From positions 1 to 64,000 of the forward strand of contig URCB01000006.1 of the NCBI GenBank assembly GCA_900546255.1: DNA of 64,000 nucleotides, read 5' to 3'. Origin of the DNA: an uncultured Eubacteriales bacterium (GTDB taxonomy: Bacteria > Bacillota > Clostridia > Oscillospirales > Oscillospiraceae). Below the pieces are notes generated by a model. The model saw nothing but the letters and a program-made list of their open reading frames with translations, ran no database searches and was not told the DNA's origin. The position numbers were made by a program, and so were the translations under genes. Numbering within the stretch: the first letter of the stretch is position 1; every line of letters begins with the position of its first letter. Of this stretch, positions 17,555-27,020 are shown piece by piece.

Positions 17555-18796
17555 CTAGGTCACCGGGTTTTGCCGACTGATGCCTAGGATCAGTCCCATT
17601 TCCGCCATCTGGATGATCAGGGCGGTGCCGCCGTAACTGAAGAAGGGCATGGAGATGCCCGTTACCGGGAAGAGGTTGGTCACCACAGCCACGTTAGCAA
17701 ACACCTGGAAGGCGAAGAGCGTGGTGATGCCCACCACGATCAGGGCGCCGAACTTATCCCGGGCGTGGAGGACTAGCCAGTACCCTCGGATGATCAGCAG
17801 GGCAAACACGGCCAGGATCAGGCAGGCCCCGATGAGGCCCAACTCCTCACACACGATGGCAAAGATAAAGTCGTTCTGGGCCTCGGGCAGGTAGAGGAAC
17901 TTTTGGCGCCCGTTGCCCAGGCCCAAGCCGGTCAGCCCGCCGGAGCCAATGGCCAGCAGGGACTGCACGGTCTGCATGCCGTCCCCCAGAGGATCGTCCC
18001 AGGGGTTGAGCCAGGTGGTAATCCGGCCGGAGGAGTAGCCCATGCCGAAGATGAGCACCGCCAGGGCCCCCACCACCACGGTGCCGCCGCCGATAAACCA
18101 GCCAGCGGAGATGCCGCCGGCAAAGAGGATGGCCGCGGCGATGACCACCATCTGGATGGCAGCCGACATATGGGGCTGCAGGTAAAGAATCCCGATCATC
18201 AAAATCAGGACGATTAAGTAAGGCACCAGCTCAAAGAAGCCGATCCGCTCTAATAAGTTGCCAAACCGGCCTGCTGCGGTGTTTCGCCGGAAACTCAAGG
18301 GTTTCCGCTGGTCCCGCTTGGCCAGCCGGGCGGCAAAGAAGATAATCAGTGCAATTTTCCCCACCTCAGAGGGCTGCCACTGGGTGGGAAAGTTCAGCCA
18401 CCGGGTGGCGCCGCCGGAACTGTGGCCCAGCCCAGGGACGTGCACGGCCAGCATCAGTACGCAGGCCACCACGAGGATGGGCATGGCCAGCCCCTTCAGC
18501 CCCCGGTAATTGAGCTTGGAGACCACATACATCACCCCAAAGCCCACCAGGGCAAACACCCCTTGCCGCTTGAAGTAATACAGGGGATCGCCCCCCGTAT
18601 TGCCGCGGAGGTCATAGTAGGCCGAGGGGTAGGAGGCCGACAGCAGCATCACCAAGCCGATGGCCACCAGCACAATGGTCAGCATCAGGAAGGGCAGGTC
18701 CACCCCGCCTTGAATGCGGCTGACCCGGCTTTGGCCGGTCTCCGTTTGTGCTTGGGCCCGGGCCCGGGCTCTGGCTTTCAGAATGGTTCTTGGCAC
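17555..18796 (-). CDS. ftsW: Lipid II polymerase FtsW (SEDS family)
   Basis: Septal peptidoglycan glycosyltransferase of the SEDS family. 413 residues with an Ala/Arg/Gln-rich cytoplasmic N-terminus (about 25 residues) and ten predicted membrane segments. FPTQWQPSEVGKIALIIFFA, the AQNDFIFAIVCEELG loop and the C-terminal SYGGTALI are SEDS signatures. GTG start (18794-18796) after GGAGGGATCCTTTC. Next to mraY and murG. Could be RodA-like in activity, but dcw placement beside spoVD/PBP favours FtsW. Confidence 0.94.
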   Translation of the reverse strand: MPRTILKARARARAQAQTETGQSRVSRIQGGVDLPFLMLTIVLVAIGLVMLLSASYPSAYYDLRGNTGGDPLYYFKRQGVFALVGFGVMYVVSKLNYRGLKGLAMPILVVACVLMLAVHVPGLGHSSGGATRWLNFPTQWQPSEVGKIALIIFFAARLAKRDQRKPLSFRRNTAAGRFGNLLERIGFFELVPYLIVLILMIGILYLQPHMSAAIQMVVIAAAILFAGGISAGWFIGGGTVVVGALAVLIFGMGYSSGRITTWLNPWDDPLGDGMQTVQSLLAIGSGGLTGLGLGNGRQKFLYLPEAQNDFIFAIVCEELGLIGACLILAVFALLIIRGYWLVLHARDKFGALIVVGITTLFAFQVFANVAVVTNLFPVTGISMPFFSYGGTALIIQMAEMGLILGISRQNPVT

Positions 18797-18828
18797 GAAA
18801 GGATCCCTCCCGGATCAGGCCCTCGGGC

Positions 18829-19854
18829 TCACAGGACAGGGTAGCGCCCTATCACCCCGAAAAAGGCCAGGATGCAGAACACCAGCGAGATGCCGGCGAA
18901 GACAAATACCACCTTTGTTTCCTTCCAGCCCCCCATTTCCAGGTGGTGGTGGAGGGGAGCCATGCGGAAGATCCGCTTGCCGTGGGTGGCTTTGAAGTAG
19001 AGAACCTGGATGATGTCAGACATGGTCTCCACAATGTAGATGATGCCCACCAGGACAAGGATCAAGGGCATATCCAGGGCAAAGGCCATGCCGCACACAG
19101 CGCCCCCCAGGAACAGGGAGCCCGTGTCCCCCATGAACACCTTGGCCGGATAGAAGTTGTAGATCAGGAAACCCACCAGTCCCCCAAACAGGGCAGCGGC
19201 AAACACCGTCATCCCGGCACTGCCCGGCTGGTCCCAGTGGACATAGGCATAGCCGAAGGAGGCCGCGAAGAAGGCACACACCGGCAAGGTCACCGAGGTG
19301 GACAGACCGTCCAGCCCGTCGGTGATGTTCACCGCGTTCACGGTGCCGGTGATCACCAGGGCCGCGAAGATCATGTACACCACCCAGGGCAGCTTCCACT
19401 CCACCCCAAAGAAGGGGACATAGAGGTTGGGGGACAAAATCCCAAACTGCCGCAGCAGCACGATAAACAGGATGGCTGCCACCAGCTGGAGGAGAAACTT
19501 CTGGCTGGCAGTAAGGCCCGTGTTCTCCTTCTTCTTGATCTTGGCATAGTCATCCACAAACCCGATGAGGCCAAAGACCAGGGCCAGCAGCAGGACAAAC
19601 ACACTGGTCAAATCCCCTGCCAGAATCGCCGGGCCGTTGAGCACCAGCACCACCACAACCACCGCCGCGATGAACATCAGGCCCCCCATGGTAGGGGTTC
19701 CCTGCTTGGACATGTGCCAGGTGGGGCCGTCCTCCTTGATGGACTGCCCTGCCTTCCACCGCCGCAAGGCGGGCACCAGAAACTTTCCTAAGATGGCGCT
19801 GATGGCAAAGCCCAGCACCACCGCAGCCAGGGTTTTCAGCAGAATGGGATCCAT
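18829..19854 (-). CDS. mraY: Phospho-N-acetylmuramoyl-pentapeptide-transferase
   Basis: Forms lipid I from UDP-MurNAc-pentapeptide and undecaprenyl phosphate; integral membrane enzyme. 341 residues, about ten membrane segments. GTPTMGGLMFIAAV, GFVDDYAKIKKKENTGLTA with the Asp pair, NAVNITDGLDGLSTSV and the HHHLEMGGWKETKVV loop are all present. Start moved to ATG 19852-19854 because GGAGGTG precedes it. Directly follows murE (91-base gap); the murF normally found between them is missing from the cluster. Confidence 0.97.
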   Translation of the reverse strand: MDPILLKTLAAVVLGFAISAILGKFLVPALRRWKAGQSIKEDGPTWHMSKQGTPTMGGLMFIAAVVVVVLVLNGPAILAGDLTSVFVLLLALVFGLIGFVDDYAKIKKKENTGLTASQKFLLQLVAAILFIVLLRQFGILSPNLYVPFFGVEWKLPWVVYMIFAALVITGTVNAVNITDGLDGLSTSVTLPVCAFFAASFGYAYVHWDQPGSAGMTVFAAALFGGLVGFLIYNFYPAKVFMGDTGSLFLGGAVCGMAFALDMPLILVLVGIIYIVETMSDIIQVLYFKATHGKRIFRMAPLHHHLEMGGWKETKVVFVFAGISLVFCILAFFGVIGRYPVL

Positions 19855-19945
19855 TCCGTTACACCTCCGCAATGTTCTACTTCTGTTCTCTCAAACAGGC
19901 AGCATACCGCCCCCTGGAACGGGGGACGGCGCCGCCAAACGCATA

Positions 19946-21394
19946 TTATAACGTACTTTCTCGGAAAAAGGAAGCAATTTCTTCCCGTTCGTCCAGGGGC
20001 AGGCGAGCCTCCCCCACTTCCTGATAGGTCTCATGCCCTTTCCCGGCCAACAGGATTACATCCCCGGCCCGGCCCATGGCCAGGGCCTGGCGGATGGCCG
20101 CCCGGCGGTCTGCCACCCGCACCCAGGCAGAGAATCCCGGGGGGAACCCCGCAGCCACCTGGTCTAGGATGGCCTCCGGGTCCTCAGTACGGGGGTTGTC
20201 GGAGGTGAGGATCACCACGTCAGCCAGGCTGGCGGCCACCTCCCCCATCACGGGGCGTTTGGTGGAATCCCGGTCCCCGCCGCAGCCAAAGAGGCAGAGC
20301 AGGCGGCACCGGGCACCGCTCCGGGCGGCGGTGAGGGCCTGTTCCAAGGCATCCGGCGTATGGGCATAGTCGATGAGCACCGTGTAGGGGGCAGGCACCG
20401 GAACCACCTCCATCCGTCCCTTCACGCCGGCAGCCCCGGCCAAGGCGTGGGCAATCCCCTCCAGGGGAAGCCCCAGGTCCAAGCAGCAGGCAATGACCCC
20501 CAACCCGTTGGACACGGAAAACCGCCCGGGAATGGGAAGGGTCACCGGGCAGCTCCCCTGAGGGGCCGTCACCTGAAAGGTCACGTGGTCTGCGTACAGC
20601 CGCAAGTCCTTCGCCTGCACCTGAGCCGGGGTGGGATGGATGCCGAAGGTAACCACCGGGCAGGGTACCCCCTGGGCAAACTGCCGTCCCGTGGGGTCGT
20701 CCTGGTTAAGCACCCCACGCCGGCACTGGGCAAACAGCTTGGCCTTGGCCTGGCGGTAGGCCCCCATGGTGCCGTGAAAGTCCAAATGGTCCCGGGTGAG
20801 GTTGGTGAAGATCCCCTCCTGAAAGGTGAGTCCCGCCGTCCGCTCCAAGGCCAGTGCGTGGGAAGAGACTTCCATCACCACATGGGTACAGCCTGCCGCC
20901 TCCATCTCTGCCAGCAGGCTGTGGAGTGTGTAGGCATCCGGCGTGGTGCGTTGGGTTGGAAGGGACTGGGAGCCAATGAGATTTTGGTTGGTGCCGACGA
21001 GGCCCACCTTGGCCCCCAGCACCCCCTCCAACACGGTTTTTAAAAGGTAAGTCGTGGTGGTTTTTCCATTGGTGCCGGTGACCCCCACCAGGGTCATCCG
21101 GTCCCCGGGGCGGCCGAACCAGTTGGCCGCCATCTGCCCAAAGGCGGCCCGGGGGTTGGGGGAAACCAGCCAAGGCCCAGGTTCCGCTGGGGGGTGGTCG
21201 CAGAGAACCGCCACCGCCCCTTTGGCCAGCGCTGCGGGGATCCACTGGTTCCCATCGGTTTTCTCCCCCCGAAAGGCGGCAAACAGGCCACCGGGGGAGA
21301 GGGTTCTTGTATCACAGGTGAGGGAAGTGATTTCTACGTCCTGACCGATGTGGTCCTCCAGGGTCAGGCCCTGGGTCAGTCGGGAGAGCTGCAA
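19946..21394 (-). CDS. murE: UDP-MurNAc-tripeptide synthetase (meso-DAP adding)
   Basis: Adds the third amino acid to UDP-MurNAc-L-Ala-D-Glu. 482 residues. ATP loop GVTGTNGKTTTTYLL near residue 105, TTPDAYTLHSLLAEM, DYAHTPDALEQAL, and DNPRTEDP near residue 405. The DNPR motif marks the meso-diaminopimelate type, so the wall is probably DAP-containing. TTG start (21392-21394) after GGAGGTG. Follows spoVD/PBP with a 98-base gap. Confidence 0.95.
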   Translation of the reverse strand: MQLSRLTQGLTLEDHIGQDVEITSLTCDTRTLSPGGLFAAFRGEKTDGNQWIPAALAKGAVAVLCDHPPAEPGPWLVSPNPRAAFGQMAANWFGRPGDRMTLVGVTGTNGKTTTTYLLKTVLEGVLGAKVGLVGTNQNLIGSQSLPTQRTTPDAYTLHSLLAEMEAAGCTHVVMEVSSHALALERTAGLTFQEGIFTNLTRDHLDFHGTMGAYRQAKAKLFAQCRRGVLNQDDPTGRQFAQGVPCPVVTFGIHPTPAQVQAKDLRLYADHVTFQVTAPQGSCPVTLPIPGRFSVSNGLGVIACCLDLGLPLEGIAHALAGAAGVKGRMEVVPVPAPYTVLIDYAHTPDALEQALTAARSGARCRLLCLFGCGGDRDSTKRPVMGEVAASLADVVILTSDNPRTEDPEAILDQVAAGFPPGFSAWVRVADRRAAIRQALAMGRAGDVILLAGKGHETYQEVGEARLPLDEREEIASFFRESTL

Positions 21395-21492
21395 AGGTCC
21401 ACCTCCATGGGGTCCGTGGTCGCCTGGGCCCTTGGGAGAAAGGGCCAGGCGGCCGGGTGGATGGCGTCCTTTTCACTTCCTGGGGGCGGGAC

Positions 21493-23943
21493 TCACCCGT
21501 CCCCTGTGGTGGTATCCTCCTCTTCGTCCGTTTGGACCCAGTTGCCGTCTTGGCCAGTGTCCAAACCGCTCTCGGAGCCTATATCGGCGGTAAACCGCAC
21601 CTCTACGGAGGCGCCCACGGTCACCGTATCGCCGGGGGAGACACCCTGGCTGAAGACCCGGCCTCCCTCTGTCGTTCCGGTGGCGTTGAGGTAGAGCCCC
21701 ACCTCTTCCAGGGCGGCCACTGCCTGGTCATAGGTCATACCCGACAAATCTGGCATTTCTACCGTTCCGCTGGGTTTTTCCTCTCCCAGGTAGAGCACCA
21801 TAGAGCTGCCCTCGGGAACACTGCTGCCTGCGGTGGGCATCTGATCGGTCACCACAGATCCCTCCCCGCTGAAACGGACGTTCAAGCCCAGCCCGTTTAG
21901 GGTAGCCTGCGCCGACTCGGCCGTCTCGCCAATCAGGTAGGGGATGGTGACCCCGTTCTCATTCTCGGAACTGCCGGTCTTGTCATAGCCCAGGTAATCC
22001 ATGATATTGGCAATGAGTTCGCCAGCCATGGGGGCTGCCATGTTACCACCGCTGATGTAAATCCCGTCGTCGGTGGTGTTCTGCCCGGGGGCCGAAGGTT
22101 CCGGCCAGTCATAGCCCAGCAGGACAATGACCTCCGGATCATCCGCCGGAGCGCAGCCCAGGAAGGAGACGATGATCCGGTCCTCACTGGTCAAGGTCTG
22201 GGAGGAGCCGGTTTTCCCGGCGATGCGGTACCCGTCTACCTTCGCGTTTTTCCCGGTGCCCCCTACGTCATTGACCACACTTTCCATATAGGAAAGGACC
22301 AGGCTAGAGGTCTCCTGGCTGATCACCTGGCGGACTTCCTGGGGCTCATGGTAACTCACCACGTTACCGTCGGAATCGGTCACCGACTGGACGATGTAGG
22401 GTTCCATCAGGTGGCCGCCGTTGACCACGGCAGACAGGGCAGTGATCATCTGGATGGGAGTGGTGGTAAACCGCTGGCCGAAGGAGGCGGTCGCCTGCTC
22501 GGTGGCGGCGTTGACGAAGTAGTCCTTATTCCAGAAGTAGCTCTTCACTTCCCCGGGCAGCTCAATGCCAGTGGTGGAGGTAAAGCCGAAGTTTTCCCAG
22601 TACTCGTAGAACTTCTCGCCCCCCAGTTTTTGGGCAATCTGGATCATGGCCATGTTGCAGGAGTTCATCAGAGCCCGGCGGGTAGTCTGGGTGCCGTGGC
22701 CGCTGCGGTTGGAGCAGCGGATGGTCCAGCCGCCGATCTCCGTAGAGCCGCCGCAGTAGAAGGTGGACTCGTCGTCAATGACCCCCTCCTCCAAAGCGGC
22801 AGCCATGACGATGGGCTTGAAGGTGGAACCGGGCTCGTACTCGGTGTTCAAACACTTGTTGCTCCACTGCTGGAACTGGGCTTGGCTAAGGGCTGCAGCA
22901 TATTCCTCCTCGCTGACCGACTCATCCTCCTGCAGCTCCGCCAGGTTCTGCTGCAGGACAGAATCAATGACGGTACTGGGGTCGTTGAGGTCATAGTCCG
23001 GGGAGCTGGCCATGGCCAGCACGGCGCCTGTATCGGGGTCCATCACCACGCAGAACGCGCCGTTGATGACATCGAACTTCTGGATGCCCTCCTCCAACGC
23101 CTTCTCCGCGTACATCTGGATGGTGGAGTCGATGGTGGTGTGCACATCGTAGCCGCTCACCGCATCCTCATAGCTGGTATACGGGGTGAGCAGTTCCGTG
23201 CCCGAGGCGTTCTTCGCGGTGATGATCCGCCCATCCAACCCGGACAGTTCCAGATTGTATAAGGACTCCAGTCCATACGCCCCTTCGTTGGCCCGGTTGA
23301 CAAAGCCCACCACCTGGGCGGCCAGGGTGGAGTAGGGATAGTAGCGCTTGGAATCGTCGGTGAGGTAGATGCAACTTTCCAGGTCATTCTCATCGATGAA
23401 GGTGCGAACCTGGTCGGCCACGTCATCCTCCACCTTTTCCGCCAAAACCTCATAGGCAGAGTTGGTCTTCTGCAGCCGGGTCATGATCTCCTCCCGGTCA
23501 ATGCCGAGGATGTCAGAGAGGGTATCGGCAATGAGGTCATAGGTATCCTGGAGTTTGGTCTCCCGTTCGGCCTCGATGATGGCCTCGGAACGTGGATTGC
23601 CGAACTCATCCTCCTCTGCCACCTCCACCGAGGAGGCCACATCCCGGGGAGAGAGGATCACGTTCTGCACGTCGGCACTGATGGCCAGCACATCGCCGTT
23701 GGTATCGTAGATGGTTCCCCGGTTGGCCGAGGAGGTCACCTCTCTGGTCTGCTGGGTGACAGCCTGCCCCTCTAAGGTTTCATGCTCGACCACTTGGAGC
23801 TGCCAGAGTTTGGCAAACAGAATGACAAAAGCCGCCACACCGAAAATGCCACCCAAGATCAGGATCCGGCGCATGCTTCCGCTGTCCAAGTTGCGGTTGG
23901 AGAAGAAGCCGCCCCGGCGCCCCGGGTTTTGTTTCATAGCCAT
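21493..23943 (-). CDS. Class B penicillin-binding protein, SpoVD/PBP2B type with PASTA domains
   Basis: Septal or spore-cortex transpeptidase partner of FtsW. 816 residues. One membrane segment (about 25-48), PBP dimerisation domain, then transpeptidase with the SxxK motif GSTFKP, SxN as NSCNMAM and KTG in IAGKTGSSQT. Two C-terminal PASTA domains (roughly 660-725 and 728-790), then an acidic Asp/Glu/Thr tail. PASTA-bearing members are SpoVD (sporulation) or PBP2x-like (division); the single class B gene in the dcw cluster could do either job. Start ATG 23941-23943 after AGGTGGAAG. The Asp/Glu-rich spacer around residue 100-130 is unusual. Confidence 0.93.
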   Translation of the reverse strand: MAMKQNPGRRGGFFSNRNLDSGSMRRILILGGIFGVAAFVILFAKLWQLQVVEHETLEGQAVTQQTREVTSSANRGTIYDTNGDVLAISADVQNVILSPRDVASSVEVAEEDEFGNPRSEAIIEAERETKLQDTYDLIADTLSDILGIDREEIMTRLQKTNSAYEVLAEKVEDDVADQVRTFIDENDLESCIYLTDDSKRYYPYSTLAAQVVGFVNRANEGAYGLESLYNLELSGLDGRIITAKNASGTELLTPYTSYEDAVSGYDVHTTIDSTIQMYAEKALEEGIQKFDVINGAFCVVMDPDTGAVLAMASSPDYDLNDPSTVIDSVLQQNLAELQEDESVSEEEYAAALSQAQFQQWSNKCLNTEYEPGSTFKPIVMAAALEEGVIDDESTFYCGGSTEIGGWTIRCSNRSGHGTQTTRRALMNSCNMAMIQIAQKLGGEKFYEYWENFGFTSTTGIELPGEVKSYFWNKDYFVNAATEQATASFGQRFTTTPIQMITALSAVVNGGHLMEPYIVQSVTDSDGNVVSYHEPQEVRQVISQETSSLVLSYMESVVNDVGGTGKNAKVDGYRIAGKTGSSQTLTSEDRIIVSFLGCAPADDPEVIVLLGYDWPEPSAPGQNTTDDGIYISGGNMAAPMAGELIANIMDYLGYDKTGSSENENGVTIPYLIGETAESAQATLNGLGLNVRFSGEGSVVTDQMPTAGSSVPEGSSMVLYLGEEKPSGTVEMPDLSGMTYDQAVAALEEVGLYLNATGTTEGGRVFSQGVSPGDTVTVGASVEVRFTADIGSESGLDTGQDGNWVQTDEEEDTTTGDG

Positions 23944-24047
23944 TGTATGCTTCCACCTGCTTTCTGTCGTTGTCAATGGCAAGAGGAGGGCGTAAGAAGT
24001 TCTCTCTCACGCCCTCCCGTTTTCTTCCTATCTTATGGATTCCACGT

Positions 24048-24608
24048 TCAGAAATATTCCTGCACCGCGGCTACCAGGTTCTGAAAGAAAGACGCGATCT
24101 GCTGGAACACGTCCGAGCCCTGGTAGTACTCCACCGTGTCAGGCTCCGCCAGTTCCAGGGTGTAAGTCTGCCAATCCTGCACTTGGATCATCTCGCCGCT
24201 GGCCAGCATCTGCTGTTCGATGGCCTGCAAGTCGTAGGCCAGTTCGTACTGGGCTGCCAGCTGGGTCTGCTCACTCTGGAGCTGGCTGAGGCTGTCCCGC
24301 AGTTCCACCACCTGGTCGTTGACCACCACCAGTTGGGCATAACTGGCCAGGGTGAGGATCAGTACGATGGCCACCGCAGCGATGGCCAGAATGGCACCTG
24401 GTACCGTCCACTGGCCGCTCTTCGCCAACCAGCTGAGTCCGGAACGCTCCGCGGTCTCGGTTTTCTCTATTTTCTCTGCTTTTTTCACTTTTCCTGCGGG
24501 TTTCCGCCGAAGAAAGCGATGTTTTTTCGTTGGCGCCTCCGGGGCTGTCATTTTTAGGGCTGCGGTGCCGTCATAGGCCACAGCGCCCCGGGCATCTTTG
24601 GCTGTCAC
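24048..24608 (-). CDS. ftsL: Cell division protein FtsL
   Basis: 186 residues: Lys/Glu-rich cytoplasmic N-terminus (about 70 residues), one membrane segment at about 71-95 (AILAIAAVAIVLILTLASYAQ, in part), then a leucine-zipper-like coiled coil with VVELRDSLSQLQSEQTQLAAQ. This layout and the position between rsmH and the class B PBP identify FtsL. GTG start at 24606-24608, one base past the rsmH stop codon region, with GGAG within the end of rsmH, so translation is coupled. Longer N-terminus than in Bacillus. Confidence 0.88.
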   Translation of the reverse strand: MTAKDARGAVAYDGTAALKMTAPEAPTKKHRFLRRKPAGKVKKAEKIEKTETAERSGLSWLAKSGQWTVPGAILAIAAVAIVLILTLASYAQLVVVNDQVVELRDSLSQLQSEQTQLAAQYELAYDLQAIEQQMLASGEMIQVQDWQTYTLELAEPDTVEYYQGSDVFQQIASFFQNLVAAVQEYF

Positions 24609-24611
24609 GGT

Positions 24612-25589
24612 TTACTCCACCTCGTCTGGTTGGTTTCCTTGGGGTTGGTCCAGTTTCTCTGCCAGGCGCAGTTTCGCGCTTCTGGCCCGGGGATTCTCGT
24701 CGATTTCCCTCTGACTGGGGAGGATGGGCTTCCGGCTGACCAGACGCACCTGGGGTTGCCTGCCGCACACGCACACTGGGAATGAGGGGGGACAGACACA
24801 GCCCTTGGCCGCAGCGGCCAGTTCACTTTTGACGATCCGGTCCTCCAAGGAGTGGAAGGAGATCACCGCCAGCCGCCCACCTGGGCGCAGCCGCGGGATG
24901 GCCTGCTGCAGCATCCGGGAGACCGAACCCAACTCATCGTTGACCGCGATGCGGATGGCCTGGAAGCTTCGCTTGGCCGGATGCTGCTTTTCCCGCAGGG
25001 CGGCGGCGGGCATGGCCCGCCGGATGACCTCCACCAGTTGGCCGGTGGTGGCGATGGGGGCCTGTTCCCGGGCTCGGACGATGGCACTGGCAATGGCTCC
25101 GGCGTGGCGTTCCTCCCCATACTGGGTGAGGATGCGCCGCAGTTCGCCCTGGGGCCACTGGTTCACCACCGTCCAGGCGGTCAAGGCATCCTCCCGGTCC
25201 ATCCGCATGTCCAAGGGGGCATCGGTCTGGTAGGAAAACCCGCGCTCCGGGTCATCCAACTGGGGGGAGGAAACCCCCAGATCGAAGAGCATGCCGTCCA
25301 CTTGACCCACCCCTGCCTGGTCCAGCAGGGCGTCCAAGTCCCCGAAGTTCCCATGGAGGAAGGTGATCTGTCCAGCCCAAGGGGCCAGACGGGCCGCCCC
25401 CTCCTCCAGGGCCTGACGGTCCCGGTCGATGCACAGCAGCCGGCCGCCGGCGGTGAGCCGTTTGGCAATCTCTTCCGAGTGGCCGCCCCGGCCCAGGGTC
25501 CCGTCCACATAAATCCCGTCCGGCCGAATGGCCAACCCCTGGATACATTCCTCCAGAAGGACAGGACGGTGGGTATATCCTCCACACAT
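24612..25589 (-). CDS. rsmH: 16S rRNA m4C1402 methyltransferase
   Basis: First gene of the dcw cluster (formerly mraW). 325 residues. YTHRPVLLEECIQGLAI, the SAM-binding GTLGRGGHSEEIAKRL, FDLGVSSPQLDDPERGFSYQ, and KRSFQAIRIAVNDELGS with SFHSLEDRIVKSEL are all family hallmarks. Start ATG 25587-25589 was chosen over an in-frame ATG four codons earlier because of GAGGAGTG at the right distance. Promoter at 25740-25768; mraZ, usually first, is absent. Confidence 0.97.
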   Translation of the reverse strand: MCGGYTHRPVLLEECIQGLAIRPDGIYVDGTLGRGGHSEEIAKRLTAGGRLLCIDRDRQALEEGAARLAPWAGQITFLHGNFGDLDALLDQAGVGQVDGMLFDLGVSSPQLDDPERGFSYQTDAPLDMRMDREDALTAWTVVNQWPQGELRRILTQYGEERHAGAIASAIVRAREQAPIATTGQLVEVIRRAMPAAALREKQHPAKRSFQAIRIAVNDELGSVSRMLQQAIPRLRPGGRLAVISFHSLEDRIVKSELAAAAKGCVCPPSFPVCVCGRQPQVRLVSRKPILPSQREIDENPRARSAKLRLAEKLDQPQGNQPDEVE

Positions 25590-25739
25590 TGGTGTTAACA
25601 CTCCTCAGAGGGTCTTTCGCCCTCCGCAAACAGATCAAAATCAGAATGAGAATCCGATGGTTCTCTCCAGGGCCGGCCCATTTCTCAGGCGGCCCGGAAC
25701 AAAAATCGCTGCGCCACAGACGGCTGCAACTTGACTTTC

Positions 25740-25768
25740 ATTATAGATTCCTTCCCTGTAAAAAGCAA
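25740..25768 (-). promoter_or_regulatory. Promoter of the dcw cluster
   Basis: TTGCTT (complement of 25763-25768), 17-bp spacer, TATAAT (complement of 25740-25745), about 150 bases before rsmH. The remainder of the 358-base gap 25590-25947 holds only the terminator of the previous operon; no mraZ or MraZ-box repeat is visible. Confidence 0.85.
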
Positions 25769-25868
25769 CTGTTTTTTGGGATGGGCTGGTTTTTCTCCCT
25801 TTTGACAGGGGCTTTGGGAGGCCCCCTCTTCTTTTTCGTTTCCTCGGACATCTCCCTCGCCAATGCAG

Positions 25869-25903
25869 AAAAACAGCCGCCCAGGCAGGTGCCTGGACGG
25901 CTG
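25869..25903 (-). terminator. Terminator after the coiled-coil gene
   Basis: CAGCCG.CCAGGCA paired with TGCCTGG.CGGCTG (one mismatch), followed by TTTTT on the minus strand. Confidence 0.85.
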
Positions 25904-25947
25904 CATGTGTCCGATGGGTTTTGTGTCAGGGAGAAACTCCCTGCTGC

Positions 25948-26493
25948 TTATTCGTCTTCGTCCTCGTCGGCCTCTGCGTCGTACATGGCCCGACGGGGGG
26001 CGGACTGGCTCCGAGGGGCGGGGCCGCCGTGGTCTGCCCCCAGGGCAGAGCGGAACTTTGCCCGAGAGCGCTTGACCTCGTCATAGGCGTCGGCCACAGC
26101 CTCCTCCATGCGGCGGAGGGTGTCCTCGCAGTACTCGCTGGCGGCAGCCCGCAGCATGCGGCACTGCTCCTCCGCCTCGGCAAGGATTTCGTCGGCCTGC
26201 TTCTCGGCCTCCCGGACGATGGCGTCCTCGTTCACCAGGCGCTTGGCATAGTCCTCCGCCTGGTGGCGGAGGTCGTCTGCCTCCCGCTTGGCGGAGGCCA
26301 CATAGTCGTTCTTGTTGGCCACCAGGTCTTTGGCCCGCTTGATCTCCACAGGCAGTTCCGCCTTCACATCGTCGATCATGTCCAGAACCCGGTCCCGCTC
26401 GATGACACATCGGTCGTTGCTGAGAGGGGCGTTCTTTGCCTCCTCAATCTCCGTATATAAGAGGTCCAGTAATTCTTCAATGCTGCCTGCCAT
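25948..26493 (-). CDS. Coiled-coil protein of the 'ATPase' type found beside coaD in clostridia
   Basis: 181 residues, nearly all charged helix: Glu/Ala/Arg-rich coiled coil from about 25 to 150 (KREADDLRHQAEDYAKRLV, EAEKQADEILAEAEEQ), then an acidic Asp/Glu tail. No Walker motif is present, so the common name ATPase has no support here. The pattern (short ordered N-terminus SIEELLDLLYTEIEEAKN, long coiled coil) recalls DivIVA-like or V-ATPase stalk-like proteins. It follows coaD by 15 bases in the uvrC-rsmD-coaD operon. The ATG at 26491-26493 is better spaced from AAGGAG than one three codons earlier. Confidence 0.75.
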   Translation of the reverse strand: MAGSIEELLDLLYTEIEEAKNAPLSNDRCVIERDRVLDMIDDVKAELPVEIKRAKDLVANKNDYVASAKREADDLRHQAEDYAKRLVNEDAIVREAEKQADEILAEAEEQCRMLRAAASEYCEDTLRRMEEAVADAYDEVKRSRAKFRSALGADHGGPAPRSQSAPRRAMYDAEADEDEDE

Positions 26494-26508
26494 TGCGTTC
26501 ATCGCTCC

Positions 26509-26991
26509 TTAATGATTTTCCAGTTTCTTTTTCACATCGTCAATGATTTCCCGGGGCAGAAATTCGTCCAGGTCCGCGCCGTAGCGGGCCAACTCTTTCA
26601 CCACCGAGGAGCTAAGGTAGGTGTACTTTTCGCTGGAGGGGAAGAACACCGTATCCAGATCGGGGTTGATCTTTCCATTGATCATAGCCATCTGGACTTC
26701 TTGTTCAAAGTCAGACACCGCCCGCAGGCCCTTGACCAGGACCTGGGCTCCTTTCTCCTTCGCGTATTCTGCTACCAGGCCGTAGTTGACATCGAATTCC
26801 ACGTTGTCCACCTGAATGCTCCTGCGCATAAGGTCGATCCGCTCCTCCGGGGTAAACAGGCCCCCGTGTTTTTCGGAGTTTACCATCACGCAGACAATAA
26901 CCTTGTCAAAGGCCAGGGCCGCCCGCTTGATAATGTTGATGTGACCCAAGGTCACCGGGTCAAAGCTTCCAGGGTAGATTGCGGTCTTCAT
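26509..26991 (-). CDS. coaD: Phosphopantetheine adenylyltransferase
   Basis: Penultimate step of coenzyme A synthesis. 160 residues, standard size. IYPGSFDPVTLGHINIIKRA holds the HxGH nucleotide motif (TLGH), and VKGLRAVSDFEQEVQMAMIN and FFPSSEKYTYLSSSVVKELA are the pantetheine and ATP site segments. An upstream in-frame extension has no family similarity; the ATG at 26989-26991 was chosen. Next to rsmD as in most Firmicutes. Confidence 0.97.
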   Translation of the reverse strand: MKTAIYPGSFDPVTLGHINIIKRAALAFDKVIVCVMVNSEKHGGLFTPEERIDLMRRSIQVDNVEFDVNYGLVAEYAKEKGAQVLVKGLRAVSDFEQEVQMAMINGKINPDLDTVFFPSSEKYTYLSSSVVKELARYGADLDEFLPREIIDDVKKKLENH

Positions 26992-27020
26992 AACAGTGAT
27001 GTCCTTTCCTTCTTCGCCTT

